Shown: positions 16,625 to 26,396, counted from the first letter of the stretch. The stretch is DNA of 64,000 nucleotides from an uncultured Campylobacter sp. (GCF_938030145.1 NZ_CALHGM010000033.1:37393-101392), one strand, 5' to 3'. The notes: generated by a model from the letters alone, not told the origin. Numbers and translations are program-made.

Positions 16625-18601
16625 TTGCAAAATTTTAAAATCGAGAGCAAATTCTCTCCGAGCGAGGATCAAGAAAAAGCGATCGAAGGCATCGTCGCGG
16701 GCTTTCAAAGCGGCAACAAATACCAAACTCTTCTCGGCGTTACCGGCTCGGGTAAAACATTTACTATGGCAAATATCATCAAGCGCCTTGGAATTCCCGC
16801 ACTCGTAATGACGCATAACAAATCCCTCGCGGCGCAGCTTTATAGCGAATTTAAGGGATTTTTCCCGCAAAATCACGTCGAGTATTTCATCAGCTACTAC
16901 GATTATTATCAGCCCGAGGCCTACATCCCCAGGCAGGATCTTTTCATCGAAAAGGACAGCGACGTAAATGCTGAGCTCGAGCGCTTACGGCTAAGCGCCA
17001 CTGCAAGCCTGCTAAGCTTTGATGATGTCATCACCGTGGCGTCGGTTTCGGCAAACTACGGCCTGGGCGATCCCGCCGAATACAAAGGCATGGTGCTGTT
17101 TTTCGAGATCGGATCAAAATTTAGCACTAAATTTTTACTTCGTAAGCTCGTCGATATGGGCTACAAACGCAACGACGATTTTTTTGATCGCGGGAATTTT
17201 CGCGTAAACGGCGACGTGATCGACATCTATCCCGCGTATTTTAACGACGAGGCGTTTAGGATCGAGTTTTTCGGCGACGAGATAGAGGCGATGTATCATC
17301 TGGACGTGCTCGAAAACAAAAAGACGCAAAGCGTCAAAAAATTTATTCTCTACCCGACGAGCCAGTTCATCGTGGGCGAGCAGCGCCTAAAATCGACGAT
17401 CAAAGGAATCGAGGAGGAGCTTGAGCAGAGACTAAAATTTTTCGAGGACGCGGGCAAGCTCGTAGAGGCGCAGCGGCTGAAAGGGCGAGTGGAATTTGAC
17501 CTTGAGATGCTAGGCGCTACGGGGATGTGCAAGGGGATTGAAAACTACGCGCGCTATCTGACCGGCCAAAAGCCAGGCGAGACGCCCTATTCGCTCTTTG
17601 ATTACTACGAGAGCAAGGGCAAGGACTACCTCGTCATCGTCGATGAAAGCCACGTGAGCTTGCCGCAGTTTCGCGGGATGTTCGCAGGAGATCGCAGCCG
17701 CAAAGAAACGCTCGTAGAATACGGCTTTCGCCTGCCTAGTGCACTTGATAATCGTCCGCTGATGTTTGATGAGTTTATCAATAAAAAAGCTAAATTTCTA
17801 TTCGTCTCCGCAACGCCAAATGATTACGAGCTGAATCTTAGCCGCGGAGCGGTATATGAGCAGATACTGCGCCCGACGGGACTACTCGATCCGCAGATTA
17901 TCTTAAAAGACAGCGACAACCAGGTCGAAATTTTACACGATATGGCAAAGGAGGTCATCGCACGCGGTGAGCGAATCTTAGTGACCGTGCTAACCAAAAA
18001 GATGGCGGAGGAGTTGAGCAAATACTATTTGGAGCTTGGGCTTAAGGTCAAATATATGCACTCGGACATCGATGCGATCGAGCGCAACGAGCTGATCCGC
18101 GGCCTTCGCAGCGGCGAATACGATATGCTAATCGGTATAAATCTGCTCCGCGAGGGGCTCGATCTGCCCGAAGTAAGCCTTATCGCGATCATGGATGCCG
18201 ATAAGGAGGGCTTTTTGCGCTCGCGCACGAGCCTCATTCAGACGATGGGGCGAGCCGCGCGAAATGTGCACGGGCAGGTCGTGATGTTTTGCAAAAAGAT
18301 CACCGCCTCGATGCAAGAGGCGATCGACATCACCCAAAAACGCCGCAAATTTCAAGATGAATACAACCGCGCCCACGGCATAACCCCGCATTCTGCGAGC
18401 CGCAATATCGAAGAGAGCCTAAAGATCGAGGACGGCACCGAAATTTTAAGAAAGGGCGCAAATTTAGAGAAGATGCCCGCCGCCGAGCGCGCTAAGATCG
18501 TAAAGGAGCTTCGCAAGCAGATGCTCGATGCCGCGGCGGCGCTGGAGTTTGAAAAGGCCGCTGCGCTGCGCGATGAGATCGCGAAGCTTAGGAAGCTGTA
18601 A
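16625..18601 (+). CDS. uvrB: Excinuclease ABC subunit B
   Basis: DNA-damage recognition helicase of nucleotide excision repair, working with UvrA and UvrC. Walker A GVTGSGKTFT, the beta-hairpin region ISYYDYYQPEAYIPRQD, the VDESHV Walker B region, LREGLDLPEVSL and QTMGRAARN are all present. The C-terminus (about 620-658) is the UVR domain (LEFEKAAALRDEI) that binds UvrC. I choose the TTG at 16625 because AAGGAAA lies 5 bp upstream, the protein then begins MQNFKIESKF and is 658 aa as in C. jejuni (657), and the promoter at 16573 would exclude the earlier ATG at 16583. Confidence 0.95.
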   Translation: MQNFKIESKFSPSEDQEKAIEGIVAGFQSGNKYQTLLGVTGSGKTFTMANIIKRLGIPALVMTHNKSLAAQLYSEFKGFFPQNHVEYFISYYDYYQPEAYIPRQDLFIEKDSDVNAELERLRLSATASLLSFDDVITVASVSANYGLGDPAEYKGMVLFFEIGSKFSTKFLLRKLVDMGYKRNDDFFDRGNFRVNGDVIDIYPAYFNDEAFRIEFFGDEIEAMYHLDVLENKKTQSVKKFILYPTSQFIVGEQRLKSTIKGIEEELEQRLKFFEDAGKLVEAQRLKGRVEFDLEMLGATGMCKGIENYARYLTGQKPGETPYSLFDYYESKGKDYLVIVDESHVSLPQFRGMFAGDRSRKETLVEYGFRLPSALDNRPLMFDEFINKKAKFLFVSATPNDYELNLSRGAVYEQILRPTGLLDPQIILKDSDNQVEILHDMAKEVIARGERILVTVLTKKMAEELSKYYLELGLKVKYMHSDIDAIERNELIRGLRSGEYDMLIGINLLREGLDLPEVSLIAIMDADKEGFLRSRTSLIQTMGRAARNVHGQVVMFCKKITASMQEAIDITQKRRKFQDEYNRAHGITPHSASRNIEESLKIEDGTEILRKGANLEKMPAAERAKIVKELRKQMLDAAAALEFEKAAALRDEIAKLRKL

Positions 18602-19541
18602 ATCGCGAGACTAGAAACGCCCTGAAATTTCGTCGTGAAATTTGCGCGTTAAATTCCACTTGGCGGAGCATGAAATTCGCGCGCCAAATACAGAGCGAAA
18701 TTTACGCTCTAAATACCGTCAGACAGAGCATGAAATTTACGTGATCTGCGCGCTAAATGTCGCAAAACGAAGCGTAAATTTTGGCGCGAAATTCTACGAG
18801 AGCGGTTTTAAAATTTGCTCGTTAAATTTAAGATGGCTTGCACGCGAAATTTATAGATCGATTCTCTCGCTAAATTTGCACTCCGCGCCCCTGCTGCGCC
18901 GAACGCGCGATCCGTAAATCTACGCACCGAGCTTTTTGCTCTCGCCAGATTTCTTATCCGTAAATTTATACAAGAAATTTGCGCGCCGAGCTTTTGATTT
19001 CAACTCGCTTTCGACCCGCAACTTGCGAGCTCGATTTGCGGCAGCCCGCACTACCCTACTCTATACCGCCGCACGCCTTTACGCTTTTTTCTCGCTTTTT
19101 TGCATCTCTCCGCACCTATCTTCGACTTTTTCCCGCGCGCGCCCTGCGTTTAAATTCTGTAGCTTCGCTCACTCAATCCGTAGCGGCTATGAGCGGATAT
19201 GCGCCCAGACGCCGAGTTTGTGCGCGCTTTTTACGCGTCATTGTGCGCGGATACTTTCAAAACTTTACGTAGAATTCCAGCCTACCCGCACCTACATTCG
19301 CACTGCAGTCATAAGCGCTCGCTTTTAAGGGTACGAACGAAGTATTTGCGCGACACGGCGTGGGAAATGAAATTTAGACGCCGCCTTGTCAAAGCGTGTC
19401 TTCGCCGCTGCAGTGCGCCACAAAATTTCAAAACGACAACGAGCCGCGATTAAATTTATCCACAGGAGCGCGCCATAGTGTGCCGCTATACGCGCTGCGT
19501 AAATTTTAAAATCGCCTCTAAATTTAAAATTTTATCCGCGG
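18602..19541. other. Long intergenic gap, partly RAATTY-rich
   Basis: 940 bp between uvrB and a convergent gene. The first 300 bp show the RAATTY pattern (GAAATTT with CGC-type spacers). The middle (18950-19400) is less A/T-rich and contains overlapping Arg/Leu/Ser-rich open frames in several phases, which is typical of non-coding sequence. No recognisable gene, RNA or repeat unit. Confidence 0.6.
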
Positions 19542-19994
19542 TTAATACTCCCCGCAAAGCTCTAAATTTTCCACGCGCAGCGGTCTTTCGCCCTCGAAAA
19601 TCACCCCAATGCCAAAAGGCTCGAAAATATCAAGCGCGCCCTCGGCAAATCTCAGCAGCCACTGCGTATCGCGTGCGTAAAACGTGCATTGCGGCAGCCC
19701 AAACGGCAGATCGCAAACGGGCATGTCAAGCAGCCTAAGCTCATCCTCGCCCAAACGATACTCGCGTCTAAGCTCGTCTCGCAGGAAGACAAGAGCGTCT
19801 TTTATGTGCCGATCGATATCCCAGGCGTCGCTGCGCGAGCAAGACCCCACATCGTCCACATCCGCCGTATCTGCAGACACGAGACAAAACGGTACCTCGC
19901 TAGAGCTTTCGCTTTTTAGCTCTGCGTACCAAATAAAGCCCTCCTCCGTCGCGACTTTTTCAAGATCGTCAAATTTCCAAGCCATTTTTTGCAT
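19542..19994 (-). CDS. Hypothetical acidic cytoplasmic protein
   Basis: A 150-aa protein rich in Asp and Glu, with no signal peptide (MQKMAWKFDDLEKVATEEGF at the start). The second half reads LPQCTFYARDTQWLLRFAEG and FEPFGIGVIFEG. The size and acidic, beta-rich look recall immunity-type or SUKH-like small proteins, but no motif decides this. GGCGGAAATAAA precedes the ATG. It stands alone between two RAATTY-rich gaps. Function unknown. Confidence 0.65.
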   Translation of the reverse strand: MQKMAWKFDDLEKVATEEGFIWYAELKSESSSEVPFCLVSADTADVDDVGSCSRSDAWDIDRHIKDALVFLRDELRREYRLGEDELRLLDMPVCDLPFGLPQCTFYARDTQWLLRFAEGALDIFEPFGIGVIFEGERPLRVENLELCGEY

Positions 19995-20434
19995 TTTATT
20001 TCCGCCTCATATTTTCGCTCATCTTTTAAAATTTTGATGCCGCGCCCGTTTTTGCGCGCCGTGTTTAAATCCGCCGCCGAAATAGAATCCCGCTCGCTTC
20101 TTAAGCGGACGAGCAATGATAACGAAGTAGATTGCTTTTAAATTTTAAAATTTTAATGCAAGCCGCTTTAAATTTAAAATTTCAAAAAACCCGCCGCTTG
20201 TCTGTCGTGAGCGGAGATGAAATTTTAACTCCGCGTCTTATGGCGAGATTTTAAAATTTTACCTCGCCGCGGGGATAGCGCCGTAAAATTTCACGGCGAA
20301 ATTTCAAGCTGAAATTCTAACTCAAAATTCCACGCCCGTAGCACAGAATTTAAAGCCCGAAAAATTCCATCGCGGCGACTTAGAATTTTACTCGCTAAAT
20401 TTTATAAATTTTGCGCGCTTTTAAATCCGCAAAT
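19995..20434. repeat. RAATTY-rich intergenic region
   Basis: 440 bp without a gene. AAATTTTAAAATTTTAA-type words and CGAAATTTC units are frequent, most densely at 20130-20420. Confidence 0.6.
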
Positions 20435-20848
20435 TTAATACGCCTTTACGAGCCGTAAATTTTTTAGGTATATGACGCCGTCAAAAACGCCGCCTCCATT
20501 CGGCGCAGGCCAAGAAATGGCAATTCTTTTCGGCTCCTCGTCGTATTTGGGCTCGCAATAATTCTTTGAGCAGTCTATTTTAAATACCTCTTTATCGTTG
20601 CTATCGAAATCCGTCTGAGTAGAATCTTTAGGAATTTCCAGCGTGTGGATTATACGATACGGCTCGCCCTCTTTTGTGCGGGCGGACATTATTTTTATTA
20701 GCGTGTCTGTGCTGCCGTCCGAGGTCCTATAGACCCCGTCTTGCCCCAAGCCCGCCAGCTCGAATTTTTTCTCCTTGCTATAAAACGCCGAGATTATGGA
20801 GCAGCCGCTTAAAAGCAAAGCTGCCGCAAATAACGCAAACGCTCTCAT
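20435..20848 (-). CDS. Small lipoprotein
   Basis: A 137-aa protein with a lipoprotein signal peptide: MRAFALFAAALLLSGCSI, lipobox LLSGC with Cys at residue 16. Membrane anchoring by lipid is expected. The mature part is unrecognised and ends with VFDGVIYLKNLRLV. GGAGGAAAG precedes the ATG. It lies 24 bp downstream of the PFL/DUF711 gene on the same strand and may be the last gene of that run. Confidence 0.75.
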   Translation of the reverse strand: MRAFALFAAALLLSGCSIISAFYSKEKKFELAGLGQDGVYRTSDGSTDTLIKIMSARTKEGEPYRIIHTLEIPKDSTQTDFDSNDKEVFKIDCSKNYCEPKYDEEPKRIAISWPAPNGGGVFDGVIYLKNLRLVKAY

Positions 20849-20872
20849 CTTTCCTCCTTAAGTCGGTTAAAT

Positions 20873-22210
20873 TTAGTTCTTAAAACTATGAATAGGCGCG
20901 GGTATTTGGCCGCCGCGGGCGATGAAGTTGGCGGACGAGTTTTTATTTACGCTCATCACGGGCGCGCTGCCCAGAAGCCCGCCAAACTCCAGCGTGTCAC
21001 CCTCTTTGCCTTTTGGGATGATGCGCACGGCGGTCGTTTTTTGATTTATCACGCCGATCGCGGCCTCGTCGGCTATGATCGCGGCGATCGTCTGCTCGGG
21101 CGTATCCTGCGGGATCGCGATCATATCGAGCCCCACCGAGCAGATCGCAGTCATCGCTTCGAGCTTTTCTAAGCTTAGCGATCCTGCGCGCACCGCGGCG
21201 ATCATGCCCTCGTCTTCGGAGACGGGGATGAACGCGCCGCTAAGCCCGCCTACTTGGTTGCACGCCATTACTCCGCCCTTTTTGACCGCATCGTTTAGCA
21301 GCGCCAAAGCCGCAGTAGTGCCGTGCGTGCCGACGCGCTCCAGCCCCATCTCCTCAAGCACGCGCGCGACCGAATCGCCCACCGCAGGGGTCGGAGCTAG
21401 CGAGAGATCTACGATGCCAAATTTCACGCCCAGTCGCTCGGACGCCATTTGTCCGACGAGCTGTCCGATGCGAGTGATCTTAAACGCAGTCTTTTTCACG
21501 GTCTCGGCGACCACGTCGAAGCTCGCTCCGCGCACCTTCTCAAGCGCGCGCTTAACGACGCCCGGACCGCTGACGCCCACATTTATGACGACTTCGGCCT
21601 CGCCCACGCCGTGAAATGCGCCCGCCATAAAGGGATTATCCTCGACGGCGTTGGCAAATACGACGAGTTTGGCGGCACCAAGATCGGAAAGCCGCGCGGT
21701 TTCTTTTATCACGCGCCCCATGTCGGCGACCGCGCTCATATTTATGCCCGTCTTGGTCGAGCCGATATTTACCGACGAGCAGACCTTTTGCGTCGCGGCG
21801 AGCGCGGCGGGGATGGAGTCGATTAAAATTTTATCGCCCTTTGCGTAGCCCTTTTGCACTAGCGCCGAAAAGCCGCCGATAAAGTCGATGCCGACCTTTT
21901 GCGCCGCCTCGTCCATCGCTTTAGCAAGCGGCACGTAGTCTGCGGCATCCGTCGCCGCGCCGATGATGGCGATAGGCGTTACGCAGACGCGTTTATTTAC
22001 GATCGGGATACCGAGCTCTGCTGAAATTTCATTACCGACCTTTACCAGATCGCGCGCCTTGTCGGTGATTTTTGCGTAAATTTTCTCCGCGGCTTTGCCC
22101 ATATCGGGATCGATACAGTCGAGCAGGCTGATGCCCATCGTGATCGTGCGGATGTCGAAATTTTGCTCCTCGATCATCGCGATCGTTTCGGTTACGTTTT
22201 TGATGTCCAT
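20873..22210 (-). CDS. PFL/DUF711 family protein
   Basis: A 445-aa cytoplasmic protein of the PFL (DUF711, UPF0210) family, which shares the ten-stranded barrel of anaerobic ribonucleotide reductase and pyruvate formate-lyase but has no settled function. Recognisable blocks are IRTITMGISLLDCIDPD near residue 20, SVNIGSTKTGINMSAVADMG, and NVGVSGPGVVKRALE. Its partner 9 bp upstream is an ACT-domain gene, the usual arrangement for this family in many bacteria. I infer a sensor-plus-enzyme pair, with the ACT protein binding a small ligand. Confidence 0.9.
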   Translation of the reverse strand: MDIKNVTETIAMIEEQNFDIRTITMGISLLDCIDPDMGKAAEKIYAKITDKARDLVKVGNEISAELGIPIVNKRVCVTPIAIIGAATDAADYVPLAKAMDEAAQKVGIDFIGGFSALVQKGYAKGDKILIDSIPAALAATQKVCSSVNIGSTKTGINMSAVADMGRVIKETARLSDLGAAKLVVFANAVEDNPFMAGAFHGVGEAEVVINVGVSGPGVVKRALEKVRGASFDVVAETVKKTAFKITRIGQLVGQMASERLGVKFGIVDLSLAPTPAVGDSVARVLEEMGLERVGTHGTTAALALLNDAVKKGGVMACNQVGGLSGAFIPVSEDEGMIAAVRAGSLSLEKLEAMTAICSVGLDMIAIPQDTPEQTIAAIIADEAAIGVINQKTTAVRIIPKGKEGDTLEFGGLLGSAPVMSVNKNSSANFIARGGQIPAPIHSFKN

Positions 22211-22219
22211 ATCGGGGCC

Positions 22220-22486
22220 TTAGATGTTGTGCATGGCGTCAAAGATCGCCGAGCTTTGGATGTTGATTTTAACTTTTAGCTTTTCGCCTAGCTCGTTTAG
22301 CTCCCCCTTTAGAGCCGTGAAGTCCTGCTTTTCCTCGCTGGAAACCACTGCCATCATCGTAAAAAACTCGTCCAAAACCGTCTGGCTGATGTCGTCTATG
22401 TTTAGCCCAAGCTGCGCGAGCTTAGCCGAAACGCCCGCCACAATGCCAACTTTGTCCTTGCCGATCACCGTTACGATCGCTTTCAT
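22220..22486 (-). CDS. ACT domain protein (DUF711 partner)
   Basis: An 88-aa stand-alone ACT domain (MKAIVTVIGKDKVGIVAGVS at the start, then LGLNIDDISQTVLDEFFTM), of the type that binds amino acids or similar small molecules. AAGGAGTAAGA precedes the ATG. It lies 9 bp upstream of the PFL/DUF711 gene and is probably translated with it. Confidence 0.9.
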   Translation of the reverse strand: MKAIVTVIGKDKVGIVAGVSAKLAQLGLNIDDISQTVLDEFFTMMAVVSSEEKQDFTALKGELNELGEKLKVKINIQSSAIFDAMHNI

Positions 22487-22540
22487 TCTTACTCCTTTTT
22501 AAAATTTAGTGCTTTTGAGCGTGGAAGCCTTTTAAAATGA

Positions 22541-23038
22541 CTAAGCTTTGCCGCCGTTTGAAATTATCAGCGCAAACACGATTGCGACCAAAGCGTAAAA
22601 TATTACCGCGAGCCATATCGCCCATCTATTCACGCCGCCGCCCCGCCTTAGAGCTTCGTCGTCCTGTTTATCCAGCAATGAAACAAAACTATCGCAAACG
22701 CAATATTCCGCCATAGCCGCACTAGTAACGCTGACTGCGATCCCTACGGCACTATCGTGTCCATCTAAAAACGGAATAAAGCAGCTAGCCACCATAACGG
22801 CAAATAGGGCTGCGGCAATTTTATACTCCTTGCGGTACAGAAAAAAGAACAGCGTGCCGAAAAAGGCCCACCAACTCCACGTGCTTACGTAATTTAACTC
22901 ACGCTGCTTGCCCGCAGCGAAAAATTTCTCGCAGGCGCGTGCGTAAATTTCAACCTTGCTAGGGGTTTGCAAGAAAATTTCCAGCTTCTGTCGAAGCAAC
23001 TTGCCGTCAGATAAAATTTCTCTAGCGTAATCCGTCAT
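22541..23038 (-). CDS. DUF2628-like membrane protein
   Basis: A 165-aa inner-membrane protein. After a 50-residue cytoplasmic N-terminus comes YVSTWSWWAFFGTLFFFLYR, a pattern of the DUF2628 family, then further hydrophobic helices near residues 75-100 and 135-160. Role unknown. It follows trpS by 10 bp on the same strand, so it is likely the fourth gene of the der-aroK-trpS operon. Confidence 0.75.
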   Translation of the reverse strand: MTDYAREILSDGKLLRQKLEIFLQTPSKVEIYARACEKFFAAGKQRELNYVSTWSWWAFFGTLFFFLYRKEYKIAAALFAVMVASCFIPFLDGHDSAVGIAVSVTSAAMAEYCVCDSFVSLLDKQDDEALRRGGGVNRWAIWLAVIFYALVAIVFALIISNGGKA

Positions 23039-23048
23039 CTCACCCTCC

Positions 23049-24020
23049 TTAACGATAAATCCCCACGGCGGCGCGAACCTTTTGCATCAATGAAGCAGCC
23101 GTCGCAGCCGCTCTTTGCGCGCCCTGTCTTAGCATCTCATCCAAAATTTCGCGGTGACTTTGATAGTATTCGAATTTATCTCGCGCGTCTTTGAAATAGC
23201 CCTGCACTAGCTTGTTTAGATACGCCTTGAAGTGCCCGTGCCCCTCGCCTCCGCGCTCGTAGCGAGCCTGTAGCGCCGCCTGCTCCGCTTCGCTTAAAAA
23301 TAGCTTCGCGATATTATAGACATTGCATCCGCGCCACTGCTTAGGCGCCTCTAGCGGCTCGGAGGTCGTTACGATACTTGAAATTTGCTTCTTTAGCGTC
23401 GCGGCATCTGCAAAAATATCGATCGTATTGCCGTAGCTCTTACTCATCTTGGCACCGTCTGTGCCCGGCACGATCGCCACTTCATCATTTACGCGCGCTT
23501 GCGGAATAGTTAAAATTTCGCCGTGGGCGTTGTTAAATTTAAGCGCGATGTCGCGGGCGATCTCGACGTGCTGGATCTGATCCTTGCCCACAGGCACGAC
23601 CTCCGCGCTGTATAGCAAGATGTCTGCCGCCATCAGAACGGGGTAGCTGAATAGATCGTGCTTGCTCTCAAAGCCCTTGGCGATCTTATCTTTGTATGCG
23701 TGCGCTCGCTCGAGTAGCCCCATCGGCGTATATCCGCTTAAAATCCAGTAAAGCTCCAGCACCTCTTTTACGTCGCTTTGCACCCAAAACACCGTCTTTT
23801 TCGGATCGATCCCCAGCGACAAAAACGCCGCGGCGGCCTCGTAGGTGGAGTTTTTTAGCTTTGCGCCGTCGCTTACGGACGTGAGCGCATGGTAGTTTGC
23901 GATAAACATAAACATCTGCTCGCCCGCGTTTTGCGCATCCACCATCTGCTTGATACTCGCGAAGTAGTTGCCCAAATGCAGCTTGCCGCTGGGCTGAAGA
24001 CCCGTTAAAATTCTCATCAT
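23049..24020 (-). CDS. trpS: Tryptophanyl-tRNA synthetase
   Basis: Class I aminoacyl-tRNA synthetase that charges tRNA-Trp. The N-terminal TGLQPSGKLHLGNY contains the HIGH-type signature and KMSKSYGNTI the KMSKS signature. Length (323 aa) is normal for the compact bacterial enzyme. It lies 7 bp downstream of aroK; der-aroK-trpS is the C. jejuni order (Cj0386-Cj0388). Confidence 0.96.
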   Translation of the reverse strand: MMRILTGLQPSGKLHLGNYFASIKQMVDAQNAGEQMFMFIANYHALTSVSDGAKLKNSTYEAAAAFLSLGIDPKKTVFWVQSDVKEVLELYWILSGYTPMGLLERAHAYKDKIAKGFESKHDLFSYPVLMAADILLYSAEVVPVGKDQIQHVEIARDIALKFNNAHGEILTIPQARVNDEVAIVPGTDGAKMSKSYGNTIDIFADAATLKKQISSIVTTSEPLEAPKQWRGCNVYNIAKLFLSEAEQAALQARYERGGEGHGHFKAYLNKLVQGYFKDARDKFEYYQSHREILDEMLRQGAQRAAATAASLMQKVRAAVGIYR

Positions 24021-24027
24021 TGCTCCT

Positions 24028-24999
24028 TTAAATCAAAATCAAATCGCCGTCTACGAAGCCCGCAGCAACGTGCTTGCACTTAAAAATTTTTGCATCTGGC
24101 ATCTGCTCTCGCAGCTCGCGTAAAGCCTGCACGAGCATTTTTAAAACCTGCCGCCACGAAAGCTCGCTTAAAAAATCAAGCTGCAAGCGCGAGCTTTGTG
24201 GATAAAACTCATCCTCGTCCTCGCACGCCCAGTCGTCGTCATCCGCGTCATAACTGCTCGATCCGGCCAGCTGTAGCGCGTAAGGCTCGTAAAGATCGAA
24301 GTGCCACGCGATTACGCGCTTTGGAATTTGCTCGCGCTCTAAGCCCTCTAGTAGCTCGCGCAGCTTTTGCTTTAGCGCCTCTTTCTTTTCAAGCTTATCG
24401 CCTTTGCTCTCTTTACCGTGCGGCTTGGAATTTTTGCCGCCGCCCGGGCACTTTTGTTTAGACATCTTTTTTCCTTTTAAATTTAGCCCGTCGCAGGCGG
24501 AGCAAATTTCTTTTACGATCTTTTTTACGCTTTTATTTTCCACGTCGATTACTATGTCGGCCTTTTTTTCATAAGCCCCGTCTCTTTGAGCGTGCAGCGC
24601 CGCGGCCTTTTGCAGATCGGCTAGCAGCGGGCGCTTGGCAAATTTTTTCTCCGCGTTTTCGCTGTTTTTTAAGCGATCAATAATCCCTTCAAAGCTTGAT
24701 TTTAGATACACGACGGTGCCGATTTTGTTTAAATTTTTCACGGCGTAAAAGCCGCCGCCGGTGGAGATCACGGCGCAGCGGACGGACTTTTCTAAAAATT
24801 TTGCAAGGCTCGCTTCCATCTTTCTAAAGCTCTGCTCGCCCTGCTCTTTAAAAATTTGCCCGATCTTTTTATTGGCGTAGCTTTCAATCATATCGTCGCA
24901 ATCAAGCGCAAACATCCCGCTTTGCGCAGCCAGCGCCCGCGCTACCGTGCCCTTGCCGACCCCCATAAAGCCGATAAGCACGATGTTACCGCTCTTCAT
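24028..24999 (-). CDS. aroK: Shikimate kinase with unrelated C-terminal extension
   Basis: Residues 1-165 are shikimate kinase, which phosphorylates shikimate in chorismate synthesis: P-loop GFMGVGKGT, DCDDMIE, FRKME, STGGG and the lid Arg in KRPLL. The residue after the P-loop Lys is Gly instead of the usual Ser/Thr. Normal AroK ends near residue 165-175; this frame runs on to 323. Met179 (position 24465) is preceded by AAAAGGAAAAAAG, a good ribosome site, so the last 145 residues may be a separate in-frame gene product made by internal initiation as well as a fusion. That part has a Lys/Glu coiled-coil segment, then an acidic domain ending HVAAGFVDGDLILI, family unknown. The start overlaps the der stop. 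Confidence 0.88.
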   Translation of the reverse strand: MKSGNIVLIGFMGVGKGTVARALAAQSGMFALDCDDMIESYANKKIGQIFKEQGEQSFRKMEASLAKFLEKSVRCAVISTGGGFYAVKNLNKIGTVVYLKSSFEGIIDRLKNSENAEKKFAKRPLLADLQKAAALHAQRDGAYEKKADIVIDVENKSVKKIVKEICSACDGLNLKGKKMSKQKCPGGGKNSKPHGKESKGDKLEKKEALKQKLRELLEGLEREQIPKRVIAWHFDLYEPYALQLAGSSSYDADDDDWACEDEDEFYPQSSRLQLDFLSELSWRQVLKMLVQALRELREQMPDAKIFKCKHVAAGFVDGDLILI

Positions 25000-26371
25000 C
25001 GCCCTCCCCTTTTTTGCGCGGCAGCAGCACTAGCGGACTTCCCGAAAGAGCAAAGCTCGCGCGCAGCCTGTTCATCAAATAGCGCTTGTAGCTAAAATGT
25101 AGCGCTTGCGGGCGGTTCATTACAAGAGCGATCTTCGGCGGCGCAAAGCCGATCTGCGCGGCGTAGTAAATTTTAACCGATTTGCCCCGCTCGCGAGGTA
25201 TCGGATGCGCCTTTATCGCGGCTTCTACCGCTTCATTGATCCTTGCGGTGCCGAGCTTGCGCGTGAAATTTGAATAAACCTCCAAAATGAGCGGGTAAAT
25301 TTTATGTATCCGCTTCTTGTCCGTCGCGCTGACGCTGATGATCGGCGCGTAGGAAAGAAATTTAAACCTATCGCGCAGATCGCGGCAAAACTCGTCGTAA
25401 TCGCGCTCGCAAAGATCCCATTTGTTTAAAATTATGATGAGCCCGAGTTCAAATTTAGCCGCAAGCCCCGCTATACGCTCGTCCAGCTCGTTTAGCGGCT
25501 CGCTTGCGTCAAGCACCAAAAGCGCGATGTCGGAGTTTTGCAGGATTTTTTCGGTACGATTTAGCGCGAAACGCTCGATGCCTTCGATCTTACCGCGACG
25601 GCGAATGCCAGCTGTGTCGATAAACTCAAGCGTACGCCCCCCAAATTCCGTGCTTTCGTTCACCGGATCGATCGTCGTGCCCGCATAATCGCTCACGACT
25701 GAGCGCTGCGAACCCACAAGCGCGTTTAGAAGGCTTGATTTACCGACGTTCACCCGCCCGATGATACCCACGCCGATGGTTTTACTGGCGTAAAATTCCT
25801 CGTCGCGCCCCTCTTTCGGCTCGCCCTCGTCGTTAAAGCCCTCTATAAAATCATCAAAAATTTCATCCTCGTCCTGCTGCGCGGGCGCAGGGTCCAAGAA
25901 GCCATATATCCACTCTTTCAGCTCATCGATGCCGCTGTTGTGCGAGACGGAGATCGGGAAAAATTTAACGCCGAATTCGTTAAACTCCCAGCTGCGCTCC
26001 TCGTCGCGCTTGCCGTCGATCTTATTGACCGCCAAAGCGATGGGCTTGCCAAGCCTCTGCAGCGAGAAAAATATCCGCCGCTCATCATCACTCGGAAGCA
26101 GCTTGCCGTCCGTCATAAAGATTATCAAATCCGCGCCCTTGACCTCGCTTAGCGTCTTAGCCTGCACGCGCGCAAACAGCTCGGAGGCGTCGTCCAAGCC
26201 GCCCGAATCGATCACGCGCACGCGGCGATCGAAAATTTCCGCTTCGGCTCTATTGGTATCGCGCGTCGTGCCCGCAACATCGCTCGTGATGGCGATGCGA
26301 GCGCCCGCTAGGCGGTTAAAAAGGCTCGACTTGCCGACGTTGGGGCGTCCGATGATGATCAAACTTTTCAC
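24986..26371 (-). CDS. der: Ribosome-biogenesis GTPase Der (EngA)
   Basis: Essential double GTPase for 50S subunit assembly. Two G domains are visible: GRPNVGKSSLFNRLAG at residue 7 and GRVNVGKSSLLNALVG near residue 210, with NKID and NKWD specificity motifs, followed by the KH-like C-terminal domain. I choose the GTG at 26371: AAGGA lies 5 bp upstream, the protein is then 461 aa (C. jejuni has 460), and a TATAAT at 26397-26402 lies between it and the upstream in-frame ATG at 26458. An acidic linker of about 35 residues separates the G domains. Confidence 0.95.
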   Translation of the reverse strand: MKSLIIIGRPNVGKSSLFNRLAGARIAITSDVAGTTRDTNRAEAEIFDRRVRVIDSGGLDDASELFARVQAKTLSEVKGADLIIFMTDGKLLPSDDERRIFFSLQRLGKPIALAVNKIDGKRDEERSWEFNEFGVKFFPISVSHNSGIDELKEWIYGFLDPAPAQQDEDEIFDDFIEGFNDEGEPKEGRDEEFYASKTIGVGIIGRVNVGKSSLLNALVGSQRSVVSDYAGTTIDPVNESTEFGGRTLEFIDTAGIRRRGKIEGIERFALNRTEKILQNSDIALLVLDASEPLNELDERIAGLAAKFELGLIIILNKWDLCERDYDEFCRDLRDRFKFLSYAPIISVSATDKKRIHKIYPLILEVYSNFTRKLGTARINEAVEAAIKAHPIPRERGKSVKIYYAAQIGFAPPKIALVMNRPQALHFSYKRYLMNRLRASFALSGSPLVLLPRKKGEGDEER

Positions 26372-26396
26372 GTTCGTCCTTGTAGTTTTTGGCGCG

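Noticed and set aside
18642..19453. Several overlapping plus-strand frames after uvrB (up to 130 aa)
   Set aside because: Arg/Leu/Ser/Ala-rich translations in more than one phase, no ribosome sites, RAATTY-type DNA; typical of non-coding sequence.
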